Source of the DNA: Actinomycetes bacterium | GTDB lineage: Bacteria; Actinomycetota; Actinomycetes; Actinomycetales; Beutenbergiaceae | Direction of reading: 5' to 3' | Length of the DNA: 5,842 nt | Assembly: GCA_021793935.1 (NCBI GenBank) | Contig: JAJYRV010000143.1 | Span: forward strand, 1-5,842 | Part shown: one piece after another, positions 1-5,651 of the stretch | How the letters are laid out: each line of letters opens with the position of its first letter | How positions within the stretch are numbered: position 1 is the stretch's first letter | The notes under the pieces: generated by a model | The model's input: only the letters and a program-made list of their open reading frames with translations | Database searches by the model: none | What the model was told of the DNA's origin: nothing | Position numbers and translations under genes: made by a program

Positions 1-378
1 GGAGGCGTAGCGGTCACCGGAAACGAAGTCGGCGATCGGTTCACGCAGCGTCGCACCCGCGGCGAGCGCGGACTCGAGCCGGGCATCGACATCCGCGCAA
101 TAGAGCCCGAGCGAATAGCAAGCCCCTTCAGCGGGCGGAGGCACTGTACCGAACGCGGGGCTGGGTTCCCCGAGTTGCAACCGGCCCGCACCGAAGTCGA
201 GCTCCGCGTGCACGAGCGCCCCACCCATCTCCGTCACGCCGAGCACCTTCGCGCCGAACACATCCCGGTAGAAGTCGACGGCGGCCCTCGCCTGGGGGAT
301 GACGAGGAAGGGCGTGAGGGAGGTGAACGACGTCGGTACGCCCGCACGCGTGTATTTTCCGTTTACTGAAGAATCCAT
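1..378 (-). CDS. VOC-family (glyoxalase/PhnB-like) protein, C-terminus cut by window edge
   Basis: The first 126 codons of a minus-strand gene are present; the rest lies beyond position 1. The translation starts MDSSVNGKYTRAGVPTS and shows the PhnB-like VOC pattern: a first strand PFLVIPQA (residues 23-30), the helix AAVDFYRDVFGAKV (32-45), the strand HAELDFGAGRLQLGEPSP (57-74), and then GDRY (121-124), which in this family precedes the second half of the fold. VOC proteins are small cytosolic dimers. They include glyoxalases, dioxygenases and antibiotic-binding proteins, so the substrate cannot be named. The start at 378 is supported by a good ribosome-binding site, GAGGAGAA, 7 nt upstream (386-393 on this strand). 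The gene diverges from an AraC-type regulator, an arrangement often seen when the regulator controls its neighbour. The family call is firm; the function is open. Confidence 0.88.
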   Translation of the reverse strand, partial: MDSSVNGKYTRAGVPTSFTSLTPFLVIPQARAAVDFYRDVFGAKVLGVTEMGGALVHAELDFGAGRLQLGEPSPAFGTVPPPAEGACYSLGLYCADVDARLESALAAGATLREPIADFVSGDRYAS

Positions 379-427
379 GCCCTGATTCTCCTCGCAGGGG
401 AGGGGAGAAGGCTTGTAGATTCACGAC
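379..427. promoter_or_regulatory. Divergent VOC/AraC intergenic region with inverted repeat
   Basis: These 49 bp must carry promoter signals for both divergent genes. An inverted repeat TTCTCC (386-391) / GGAGAA (404-409), with 12 nt between the arms, could be an operator. Its left arm coincides with the ribosome-binding site of the VOC gene, so part of the symmetry may be accidental. I see no clear -10/-35 pair for the minus-strand gene. Confidence 0.35.
416..421 (+). promoter_or_regulatory. -10 box (TAGATT) for a leaderless araC-type transcript
   Basis: TAGATT fits the actinobacterial -10 pattern TANNNT and ends 6 nt before the ATG at 428. Transcription would then begin at or within a base of the start codon. 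No ribosome-binding site lies at normal distance; the purine run 397-411 ends 16 nt upstream. A leaderless mRNA is therefore the simplest reading. No recognisable -35 box. Confidence 0.5.
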
Positions 428-1219
428 ATGAACCCGAACCGCTCGCCTATGGATCCGGCCCCAGAGGACGGCCGGGGTGTGCTCTACCCCGCGAAGTTGC
501 CCCGCTTCATGCGGTACGGCCCGGGGGCTGAATCCGTGCATCTGGTGCAGTGGTTCTGGGTTCCGCGCTGGCAGCTCCCTGCTGGGGAATCGGTGCGGCA
601 GGAGATCCTTCCGTTTCCCGCCGCGAACCTCACGATCGCCGATGACGGTGTCTCCCTCACCGGGCCGAGTACCCGGCTCATTCACAAGGTGCTCGCCGGT
701 ACCGGGTGGGCGCTCGGCGTGCTTCTGCAACCCGCGGGGCTCGCGGCGCTGGGAGTCCACCCAGGTGATCTCGTTGACACGGTGGTGGACTGGCCCGGCG
801 TTGTTCCGGATGAGGTTGGCGGGGCAATGGCGGCGGGCGATGACGCCGGCGCGATCGACCTCGTGCGCACGTGGCTCGGGAACCTGCCGACACCTCCGCA
901 GCGCGCGGTTGAGGCGAATCGGCTCTTGCGGGTCGCTGCGCAGAGACCGGGCGTCACCACGCTCGGCGAGTTATCTGAGGCCCTGCACGCCTCGCCCCGC
1001 ACAGTGCAGCGCCTCGCCGAGGAATTCCTCGGCTTGAGCCCCCTCCAGGTGATCCGCCGGTACCGACTTCAGGAAGCTGCCAAACACCTTCGTGAAGGTA
1101 CGGAAACGATCGCTGGGATCGCCGCTCGGCTCGGCTACGCCGACCACGCGCATCTCACCCGGGATTTCCGCCGAACGTTCGGCTATGGCCCCCGCGAATA
1201 CCGCGCTGGGGCGGAGTAG
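428..1219 (+). CDS. AraC-family transcriptional regulator
   Basis: A 263-residue protein with a C-terminal AraC DNA-binding domain. The first helix-turn-helix is about residues 179-214 (LGELSEALHASPRTVQRLAEEF then LGLSPLQVIRRYRL). The second is about 227-260 (TIAGIAARLGYADHAHLTRDFRRTFGYGPREYRA). The GYADHAHLTRDFRRTFG segment is the classic AraC signature. Residues 18-110 (YPAKLPRFMRYG, VQWFWVPRW, EILPFPAANLTI, LGVLLQPAGLAALG) resemble the DUF6597-type sensing domain found in many AraC regulators; its ligand is unknown. The ATG at 428 has no ribosome-binding site but sits just after a -10 box, suggesting leaderless expression. An internal ATG at 449 is less likely. The gene is divergent from the VOC gene, its probable target, and ends 6 nt before the RNA methyltransferase, so the two could share a transcript. 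Confidence 0.92.
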   Translation: MNPNRSPMDPAPEDGRGVLYPAKLPRFMRYGPGAESVHLVQWFWVPRWQLPAGESVRQEILPFPAANLTIADDGVSLTGPSTRLIHKVLAGTGWALGVLLQPAGLAALGVHPGDLVDTVVDWPGVVPDEVGGAMAAGDDAGAIDLVRTWLGNLPTPPQRAVEANRLLRVAAQRPGVTTLGELSEALHASPRTVQRLAEEFLGLSPLQVIRRYRLQEAAKHLREGTETIAGIAARLGYADHAHLTRDFRRTFGYGPREYRAGAE

Positions 1220-1225
1220 GGAACA

Positions 1226-2074
1226 ATGGGCATCGTGCCTTCGATGACCAACCCCAACTCCGACCGCATCCGTAAAATCAGTATCCTGCGCACCGCCGCG
1301 GGCAGGCGACGGGCCGGTGCCTTCATCGTCGAAGGCCCGCAGAGCGTGCGTGAAGCCGCCGAACACGCGCCCGGTCTCGTGCGGGACCTGTACCTGAGCG
1401 TCGAGGCCTCCCAGCGTTATCCGGAAATCCTCGACGCCGCGGCCGACCGCGGCTTGTACTTGCATCTGTGCTCTCCCGACGTCATTGAGGCGATGAGTCC
1501 GGACGCCCAAGGAGTGGTGGCCGTGCTCACCTCGCCCGAGCGGCGCTGCACCGACTTCACTGCGCACGGGCGAAGCGGCGGCCGTTTCTTCGCCGGGCTC
1601 ATCGAGGCCCGCGACCCGGGCAACACCGGCGCAATCATCCGCGCCGCCGATGCCGCCGGGGCCGGGGGAGTAGTGCTCAGCGCCGGCAGCGTCGCGGTCG
1701 AGAACCCCAAAGTCGTCCGCTCGAGCGCGGGCTCACTCTTCCATCTGCCGATCACCACCGGCGCCCGTACCTCAGAACTCATCGACGCCGCGAAGGCCGC
1801 CGGCGTGCAGGTGCTCGCCACAACGGCGGAGGGGGAGCACCGGTTAGACGAATTTGCTGCTCCCACGCCTGCCAGCGGAATCAGCCTCGGGGCACCCACG
1901 CTGTGGCTGTTCGGTAATGAAGCCCACGGGCTGCCGAAGGAAGCACTGGAACTCGCGGACGCAACCATTGCCATCCCCATCTACGGGCACGCCGAAAGCC
2001 TCAACCTCGCAATGGCCGCGACGCTCTGCCTCTACGCCTCCGCCCAACACTGTGCGGCGCATCACAGCGCGTGA
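1226..2074 (+). CDS. TrmH/SpoU-family RNA 2'-O-ribose methyltransferase
   Basis: A 282-residue SPOUT enzyme that uses SAM to methylate a ribose 2'-OH in rRNA or tRNA. Residues 14-45 (RIRKISILRTAAGRRRAGAF then IVEGPQSVREA) match the N-terminal RNA-binding domain of this family. All three SpoU motifs are present: motif 1 NTGAIIRAADAAGAGGVVLS (133-152, with N133 and the catalytic-type R139), motif 2 LWLFGNEAHGLP (226-237), and motif 3 IPIYGHAESLNLAMAATLCLY (250-270), which form the trefoil knot that binds SAM. The length is normal for the group. GGAG at 1213-1216 lies 9 nt before the ATG at 1226; a second ATG at 1244 lacks such a site. The target nucleotide cannot be told from sequence. In many actinobacteria a similar gene sits between rplT and pheS; here the context differs, so rlmB should not be assumed. 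Confidence 0.93.
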   Translation: MGIVPSMTNPNSDRIRKISILRTAAGRRRAGAFIVEGPQSVREAAEHAPGLVRDLYLSVEASQRYPEILDAAADRGLYLHLCSPDVIEAMSPDAQGVVAVLTSPERRCTDFTAHGRSGGRFFAGLIEARDPGNTGAIIRAADAAGAGGVVLSAGSVAVENPKVVRSSAGSLFHLPITTGARTSELIDAAKAAGVQVLATTAEGEHRLDEFAAPTPASGISLGAPTLWLFGNEAHGLPKEALELADATIAIPIYGHAESLNLAMAATLCLYASAQHCAAHHSA

Positions 2075-2075
2075 G

Positions 2076-2104
2076 TTGACACATCAAGTATTGCGCCATA
2101 TCTT
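2076..2104 (+). promoter_or_regulatory. SigA-type promoter for the SAM-IV leader transcript
   Basis: A perfect -35 box TTGACA (2076-2081), a 17-nt spacer and a -10 box TATCTT (2099-2104) make this the strongest promoter match in the window. The -35 begins one base after the methyltransferase stop codon is complete (2072-2074). The predicted transcription start, about 2110-2112, falls at the 5' edge of the riboswitch aptamer, and this agreement supports both calls. Confidence 0.85.
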
Positions 2105-2110
2105 CAACAT

Positions 2111-2215
2111 TAGGTCCAGAGCGCCAGCATTAAGCCCCGGCTAGCTGGCCGGCAACCCTCCAGTTGCGGTGGGGTGCCCCGGGTGACGACCAGGCCCATG
2201 AGGCAAGCGCTACGA
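2111..2215 (+). promoter_or_regulatory. SAM-IV riboswitch aptamer
   Basis: The segment matches the remembered consensus of SAM-IV riboswitches, which bind S-adenosylmethionine in actinobacterial mRNAs. Conserved blocks are AAGCCCCGGC (2132-2141), GCTGGCCGGCAACCCTCC (2144-2161), GCGGTGGGGTGCCCCGGGTGA (2166-2186), GACCAGG (2188-2194) and GGCAAGCGC (2202-2210). Pairings that can be drawn: P1 GGTC (2113-2116) with GACC (2188-2191); P2 GCCAGC (2123-2128) with GCTGGC (2144-2149); and AGCGC (2120-2124) with GCGCT (2207-2211), consistent with a long-range contact. The hairpin that mycobacterial examples carry between GACCAGG and GGCAAGCGC is reduced here to seven bases (2195-2201). The aptamer starts at the predicted transcription start and lies upstream of a leader ORF and a flavin monooxygenase gene. 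High SAM would be expected to lower expression. Confidence 0.93.
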
Positions 2216-2228
2216 GGCCACCCGGCCC

Positions 2229-2241
2229 GAGGAAGAGGAAG
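2229..2241 (+). promoter_or_regulatory. Ribosome-binding site of the leader ORF
   Basis: The purine run GAGGAAGAGGAAG contains GAGGAAG (2229-2235), 8 nt before the ATG at 2244. It decides the leader ORF start: a real translation signal where no conventional gene follows. A small GGCC-ACCC-GGCC hairpin (2216-2227) sits directly before it, between the aptamer and the site, and could link the two. Confidence 0.65.
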
Positions 2242-2243
2242 AC

Positions 2244-2333
2244 ATGTTGCACCATCAGGCACACTCGCAGGTTTCAACCCGCCCAGTGCTGAGCATGATG
2301 ATGATGCGCATGTGTTGGTGCATGGCTGCCTAA
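2244..2333 (+). CDS. Met/Cys-rich leader peptide, 29 codons (putative attenuator ORF)
   Basis: The ORF begins MLHHQAHSQVSTRPVLS and ends MMMMRMCWCMAA, then stops with TAA at 2331-2333. The last 12 codons hold six Met and two Cys plus a Trp, four Met in a row: the pattern of a leader whose ribosome stalls when charged tRNA for those amino acids runs short. A good ribosome-binding site (2229-2235) precedes the ATG. The ORF is between a SAM-IV aptamer and a gene likely to act in sulfur metabolism, which fits methionine/cysteine sensing. The stop codon lies inside a possible hairpin (2317-2339), so a ribosome stalled on the Met/Cys codons would cover its 5' arm. No similarity to a known protein is expected or claimed; the peptide itself probably has no job after synthesis. 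The chief alternative is chance expansion of an ATG triplet repeat in untranslated leader RNA. Confidence 0.7.
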   Translation: MLHHQAHSQVSTRPVLSMMMMRMCWCMAA

Positions 2334-2435
2334 GCCACCTCGACCGGCATCTCGGGCTGACGTAATCGCCCCTTCGACTGCCACCCTCGGGAAGCGGCTC
2401 GCACACCCCAGGTCGCGTGACACGAACCTGCGTGC
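2317..2435 (+). other. Possible hairpins of the leader (switch region)
   Basis: Three candidate stems follow the Met/Cys codons. The first uses GGCT (2324-2327) and AGCC (2333-2336), with GGT (2317-2319) and ACC (2337-2339) able to extend it across the leader stop codon. The second is GCCCCTTC (2368-2375) with GAAGCGGC (2391-2398), seven pairs and one C-C mismatch. The third is CAGGT (2409-2413) with ACCTG (2426-2430), extended by GCAC (2401-2404) with GTGC (2432-2435). None is followed by a U-tract, so a classic intrinsic terminator is not evident. Such stems are easy to draw in GC-rich RNA and no energies were computed. Confidence 0.35.
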
Positions 2436-2447
2436 CTGCCCGCCTGA

Positions 2448-2475
2448 GTTACTTTCGCACACGATTGAAAGTGGC
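2448..2475 (+). promoter_or_regulatory. Hairpin sequestering the monooxygenase ribosome-binding site
   Basis: Bases 2448-2457 (GTTACTTTCG) pair without interruption with 2466-2475 (TGAAAGTGGC): ten pairs, three of them G-U, around an 8-nt loop. The 3' arm contains the only ribosome-binding-site candidate of the gene starting at 2483, GAAAGTGG (2467-2474), placed 8 nt before the ATG. Closing the stem would block initiation, so this looks like the output element of the leader. Confidence 0.6.
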
Positions 2476-2482
2476 ATGACCA

Positions 2483-3427
2483 ATGGCTTCAATTTTCCCT
2501 ACCCGCACCTCTGTACTCGCTGTCGATCTCACCTCCACCGGCGCACCCACCGCGTGGCAACGAGACCGTGATCCCGAAACGGAATCCTTCATCATGGCCC
2601 GCCTCGCCGGCTTGGCGAAGCTTCTCGACCACGCGGGCACCGACCTCATCGTGACCGGCGGGGAGTTCCGCCTCGGCGGGCGCCGCCGCCGTGACGACTA
2701 CTTGGATGGCGCGCTCGCCCTCTCCCGGCTTGGCCAACACACCGGCTCAGTCCGACTTGCCGCGAGCATCCCGCTCGCCGGGAACACCCCCACCGGGGTT
2801 GCTTCCGCCGTCGCCTCCGTCCACAAATCGACGGCGTGCCGTGGGGGATGGCAGGTGGACGCCCCCACCCCCGAACCGGCCCGGGGGGTTGAGGCGGTGA
2901 CCTCGACCTGGAAGGGCCGCGCTGACGCACCCGCCGTCGTCGTTAACGTTCGCAACGACGTCGACGTCGAGATCGCCGCTGCCCGCGCTACCGTCGCCCG
3001 CCTCCGGGTGGACACGGTGGAAGACGCGCGGAACCTGCGCAGCGCGATCCGCTCCGCCGCCACCGACTGGGGGCGTAACCCAGACGATGTCGCGGTGCTC
3101 GTGGATGTGCACTCCGTGCTCGCAGGAGAATCACAAGAGGCAGCGAACCGCGCGGCCTTCATCGCCGATCTCGGCGGCGAGCAACCCGCCGGCCTACTGC
3201 AGCACGCCGGCACGGTTTCGACGTTCGCGACCGTGTGGCAGAACTGGGTCCGAGCCGGAGCGGCCGACGGCTTCACGATCCTTCCGGGTTCAATCCCCAC
3301 GGACGTTCTCGCCATCGCCACCGGGCTCCTTCCGGAGCTCGATCGCCGCGGACTGCACGTGAAGGCCGACGCGCCCGCGGCCGCCCCGGAACGGGTACGC
3401 ACGCGCCGTCAGGCAATCGCTGCGTAG
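2483..3427 (+). CDS. LLM-class (luciferase-like) flavin-dependent monooxygenase, short form
   Basis: A 314-residue protein. The C-terminal part, [20 protein letters not shown] (251-270) followed by [11 protein letters not shown] (282-292), is typical of the NtaA/SnaA/DszA branch of luciferase-like monooxygenases, which use reduced flavin and O2. Weaker family echoes are [18 protein letters not shown] (43-60), [20 protein letters not shown] (79-98) and [11 protein letters not shown] (118-128), the place of the usual GRxGWNxVT motif. NtaA-type enzymes usually exceed 400 residues, so inner loops are missing, and several normally conserved positions differ; activity is not assured. An in-frame TGA at 2477-2479 fixes the start at 2483. 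The SAM-IV and Met/Cys leader suggests a role in organosulfur use or methionine-linked metabolism; this is inference. The reduced-flavin supplier is not in the window. proA starts 16 nt later. Confidence 0.8.
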   Translation: MASIFPTRTSVLAVDLTSTGAPTAWQRDRDPETESFIMARLAGLAKLLDHAGTDLIVTGGEFRLGGRRRRDDYLDGALALSRLGQHTGSVRLAASIPLAGNTPTGVASAVASVHKSTACRGGWQVDAPTPEPARGVEAVTSTWKGRADAPAVVVNVRNDVDVEIAAARATVARLRVDTVEDARNLRSAIRSAATDWGRNPDDVAVLVDVHSVLAGESQEAANRAAFIADLGGEQPAGLLQHAGTVSTFATVWQNWVRAGAADGFTILPGSIPTDVLAIATGLLPELDRRGLHVKADAPAAAPERVRTRRQAIAA

Positions 3428-3430
3428 CCA

Positions 3431-3436
3431 TACAAT
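3431..3436 (+). promoter_or_regulatory. -10 box (TACAAT) for a leaderless proA transcript
   Basis: TACAAT matches TANNNT and ends 7 nt before the proA ATG at 3444, so transcription would start at or next to the start codon. The nearby AAGGG (3437-3441) is only 2 nt from the ATG, too close to act as a ribosome-binding site. No clear -35 box. If used, this promoter frees proA from the sulfur-responsive leader upstream. Confidence 0.55.
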
Positions 3437-3443
3437 AAGGGTC

Positions 3444-4742
3444 ATGACTACCTCCGCTTTTTCTGACGCATCCGCGCCCACCGAGGTTGCGCGGGCGATC
3501 ACCGCGATCGCTAACGACGCCAAAAGCGCCTCTCGGCATTTAGCCCGGCTGACGCGCGCCGAGAAGGACGCTGCGCTGCAGGCGATGGCCTCCGCCCTGC
3601 GGGGCGAGGCCGAGCAGATCCTCGCCGCGAACGCACGTGACGTCCAGCGGGAGCGCGCCGGTGGAATGAGTGAGGCGATGATCGACCGCCTCACTCTCAC
3701 CGAGGAACGCATCGCCGGTATCGCCGATGCGCTGGGCGACCTCGCGGGGTTGCCCGACCCAATCGGGCAGGTCGTTCACGGTGAGCGTCTGCCGAACGGG
3801 TTGCGGGTGCGTCAGTTGCGGGTACCGATGGGCGTCGTCGGGATGATCTACGAAGCGCGGCCCAACGTTACCGTGGATGCCGCAGGGATCGCCGTGAAGT
3901 CCGGCAACGCCGTCATCCTGCGCGGCGGGAGCGCCGCCGAAGAAAGCAACATCGCCATCGTCGGTGTGCTCCAAGATGCGCTCGCCGGGGAGGGGCTCCC
4001 GCGGCACGCGGTGCAATCCATCGATGCCCACGGGCGCGAAGGGGCCACGGAGCTCATGCGGGCCCGCGGGCTCGTCGACGTGCTTATTCCCCGCGGGGGA
4101 GCGGGTCTCATCGAGACGGTGGTGACGAACTCCCTCGTCCCGGTCATCGAAACCGGGGTGGGGAACGTCCACCTATATATCGACGCATCGGCGGACCTCG
4201 ACCGAGCGGTGGAGATCGCCCTCAACGCCAAAGTGCAACGGCCCTCGGTGTGCAACGCTGCAGAGACCTTGCTTGTCCACGAGGAGATCGCGAAACAGTT
4301 CTTGCCCCGCGTGTACAACGCGCTCCGCGCCGAAGGGGTCACGCTCCACGCGGACGAGGCGGCAGCTGCGTTTGCTGCCGATGGCGAAGTGACGCTCGCG
4401 ACGGAGGCGGATTGGCACACCGAATACCTCGCCCTTGACCTCGCGGTGAAGATCGTTGCTGACCTCGATGAGGCGATCGACCACATCCGGACATACTCCT
4501 CCGGGCACACCGAGTCGATCGTCACGCGAGACACGACGGCGGCGCACAGGTTCAGCACCGAGCTGGATTCGGCGACGATCATGGTGAACGCTTCCACGCG
4601 GTTCACCGACGGCGGGGAGCTCGGGCTCGGCGCGGAGATCGGCATCTCGACCCAGAAGCTTCACGCCCGCGGGCCGATGGGGCTCGAGGCGCTCACGACG
4701 ACGAGCTGGATCGTTGAAGGTGACGGACATATCCGCCCGTAA
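3444..4742 (+). CDS. proA: Gamma-glutamyl phosphate reductase (proline biosynthesis)
   Basis: ProA reduces gamma-glutamyl phosphate with NADPH to glutamate-5-semialdehyde, the second step of proline synthesis, in the cytosol. The 432-residue protein is full length and matches the family throughout. Visible are [20 protein letters not shown] (130-149) and [11 protein letters not shown] (159-169) in the cofactor domain, and [13 protein letters not shown] (211-223). The catalytic cysteine C270 lies in [15 protein letters not shown] (263-277). Near the C-terminus are [10 protein letters not shown] (352-361) and [20 protein letters not shown] (394-413). It begins 16 nt after the monooxygenase gene but seems to have its own leaderless promoter in that gap. 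In many actinobacteria proB lies directly upstream of proA; here that place is taken by the monooxygenase. The order proA, small membrane gene, nadD downstream is common in the phylum. Confidence 0.98.
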   Translation: MTTSAFSDASAPTEVARAITAIANDAKSASRHLARLTRAEKDAALQAMASALRGEAEQILAANARDVQRERAGGMSEAMIDRLTLTEERIAGIADALGDLAGLPDPIGQVVHGERLPNGLRVRQLRVPMGVVGMIYEARPNVTVDAAGIAVKSGNAVILRGGSAAEESNIAIVGVLQDALAGEGLPRHAVQSIDAHGREGATELMRARGLVDVLIPRGGAGLIETVVTNSLVPVIETGVGNVHLYIDASADLDRAVEIALNAKVQRPSVCNAAETLLVHEEIAKQFLPRVYNALRAEGVTLHADEAAAAFAADGEVTLATEADWHTEYLALDLAVKIVADLDEAIDHIRTYSSGHTESIVTRDTTAAHRFSTELDSATIMVNASTRFTDGGELGLGAEIGISTQKLHARGPMGLEALTTTSWIVEGDGHIRP

Positions 4743-4829
4743 TCACCAAAAATTTCTGCACCCGCCCAAAACCGTGGCAGACTGTAACTAGCCTGTCTCT
4801 GGCCCTCATGCTCATCGAAAGGATTGTTC

Positions 4830-4976
4830 ATGCGCAGCTCCCTCGTCGCGGCCAATGAAATCGTGACCGAGATGCAGATGCCCCCGCTCGCCTACGGCAT
4901 CGTCGCATTCACCATTCTCATTGCCCTGCTTGTGTTTACGTGGGGTTTCCGCTCTGTCTGGACGCGGCGTAAGTAA
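4830..4976 (+). CDS. Small single-span membrane protein, 48 residues
   Basis: The reading frame begins MRSSLVAANEIVTEMQMP, continues with a hydrophobic helix at about residues 20-38 (PPLAYGIVAFTILIALLVFTW falls at 18-38) and ends GFRSVWTRRK. The positive C-terminal tail suggests the C-terminus faces the cytoplasm. A clear ribosome-binding site GAAAGGA (4817-4823) lies 6 nt before the ATG. Tiny proteins of this design, with a MPPLAYG-like motif just before the helix, are familiar between proA and nadD in actinobacteria, but I know of no assigned function. The gene follows proA after 87 bp and precedes nadD by 18 bp, so it is probably transcribed with nadD. The coding call rests on the ribosome-binding site, sensible membrane topology and conserved position. 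Confidence 0.85.
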   Translation: MRSSLVAANEIVTEMQMPPLAYGIVAFTILIALLVFTWGFRSVWTRRK

Positions 4977-4994
4977 CGTTTCGGAACGGATGGC

Positions 4995-5651
4995 GTGGTG
5001 ACACCTGCTTCTCAGGCGCCGACTCGCATCGGCATCATGGGTGGTACCTTCGACCCCATTCACCACGGCCACCTCGTCGCCGCGAGCGAAGTCGCGAATG
5101 AGTTCGAGCTTGATGAAGTGATCTTCGTTCCCACCGGGGCGCAGCCGTTCAAGCTCAACCGGCGCGTTTCAGCGGCGGAACACCGGTACCTCATGGCGGT
5201 CATCGCCACGGCGTCGAACCCCCGGTTCACCGTGTCGAGGATCGAAATCGACCGGGAAGGGGTCACGTACACGATTGACACGCTGCGCCGCCTCAATCGC
5301 CAGTACCCCGACGCCGAACTGTTCTTCATCACTGGTGCCGACGCGTTGGATCAGATCCTGCAGTGGCGGGACGCCGATGAACTGTGGTCACTCGCGCACT
5401 TCGTAGGGGTGACCCGCCCCGGGCATCAGGTCGATACCGATGCGCTTCCGCCGGGGCAGTATTCGCTGCTGGAAATCCCCGCGATGGCGATCTCCTCCAC
5501 GGACTGCCGCGCCCGAGTGCGGGCGGAGAAACCCGTGTGGTATCTCGTGCCCGACGGCGTTGTACAGTACATCGGTAAGCATGGCTTGTACCTCAACGAA
5601 TCACGAGAGGGTGAGCTCCCCTCGGAGCGGATTGCTCAGGGACAATCGTGA
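4995..5651 (+). CDS. nadD: Nicotinate-nucleotide adenylyltransferase (NAD biosynthesis)
   Basis: NadD transfers AMP from ATP to nicotinate mononucleotide, giving deamido-NAD, in the cytosol. The 218-residue product has the nucleotidyltransferase signature [20 protein letters not shown] (12-31) with the HxGH motif at H23-H26. It also has [13 protein letters not shown] (41-53, substrate region), [14 protein letters not shown] (111-124) and, at the C-terminus, [13 protein letters not shown] (164-176) and [18 protein letters not shown] (183-200); all are standard for NadD. Two GTG codons stand in tandem at 4995 and 4998. The purine-rich GGAACGGA (4983-4990) is 4 nt from the first and 7 nt from the second, so the true start may be 4998. 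No in-frame ATG precedes the core. The stop codon overlaps the start of the next gene, suggesting translational coupling. Confidence 0.97.
   Translation: MVTPASQAPTRIGIMGGTFDPIHHGHLVAASEVANEFELDEVIFVPTGAQPFKLNRRVSAAEHRYLMAVIATASNPRFTVSRIEIDREGVTYTIDTLRRLNRQYPDAELFFITGADALDQILQWRDADELWSLAHFVGVTRPGHQVDTDALPPGQYSLLEIPAMAISSTDCRARVRAEKPVWYLVPDGVVQYIGKHGLYLNESREGELPSERIAQGQS

Noticed and set aside
128..760. Minus-strand open frame of 210 codons
   Set aside because: It overlaps both the VOC gene and the AraC-type gene, has a composition rich in Arg, Pro and Gly with no recognisable domain, and is explained by the GC-biased third positions of the real genes.
2295..2306. Four ATG triplets as a simple-sequence repeat only
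   Set aside because: A repeat alone does not explain the following in-frame Met, Cys, Trp, Cys and Met codons, the ribosome-binding site or the neighbouring SAM aptamer. It remains the main alternative to test.
2174..2365. 63-codon plus-strand frame inside the leader
   Set aside because: It starts within the conserved core of the riboswitch aptamer and lacks a ribosome-binding site; the leader ORF in another frame has one and has meaningful codon content.
2476..2478. ATG 7 nt upstream of the chosen monooxygenase start
   Set aside because: Out of frame with the monooxygenase. The in-frame TGA at 2477-2479 makes 2483 the first possible ATG for that protein.
2698..3402. Minus-strand open frame of 234 codons opposite the monooxygenase gene
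   Set aside because: Low-complexity Ser/Thr/Ala/Arg translation without any motif; antisense shadow of a supported gene.
3848..4645. Minus-strand open frame of 265 codons opposite proA
   Set aside because: proA is unmistakable on the plus strand; the antisense translation is Ser/Ala-rich with no domain.
4743..4829. Terminator or promoter after proA
   Set aside because: The AT-rich patch AAAAATTT (4748-4755) has no stem before it, so it is not an intrinsic terminator. TAGCCT (4789-4794) fits TANNNT but has no -35 partner, so no promoter is called.
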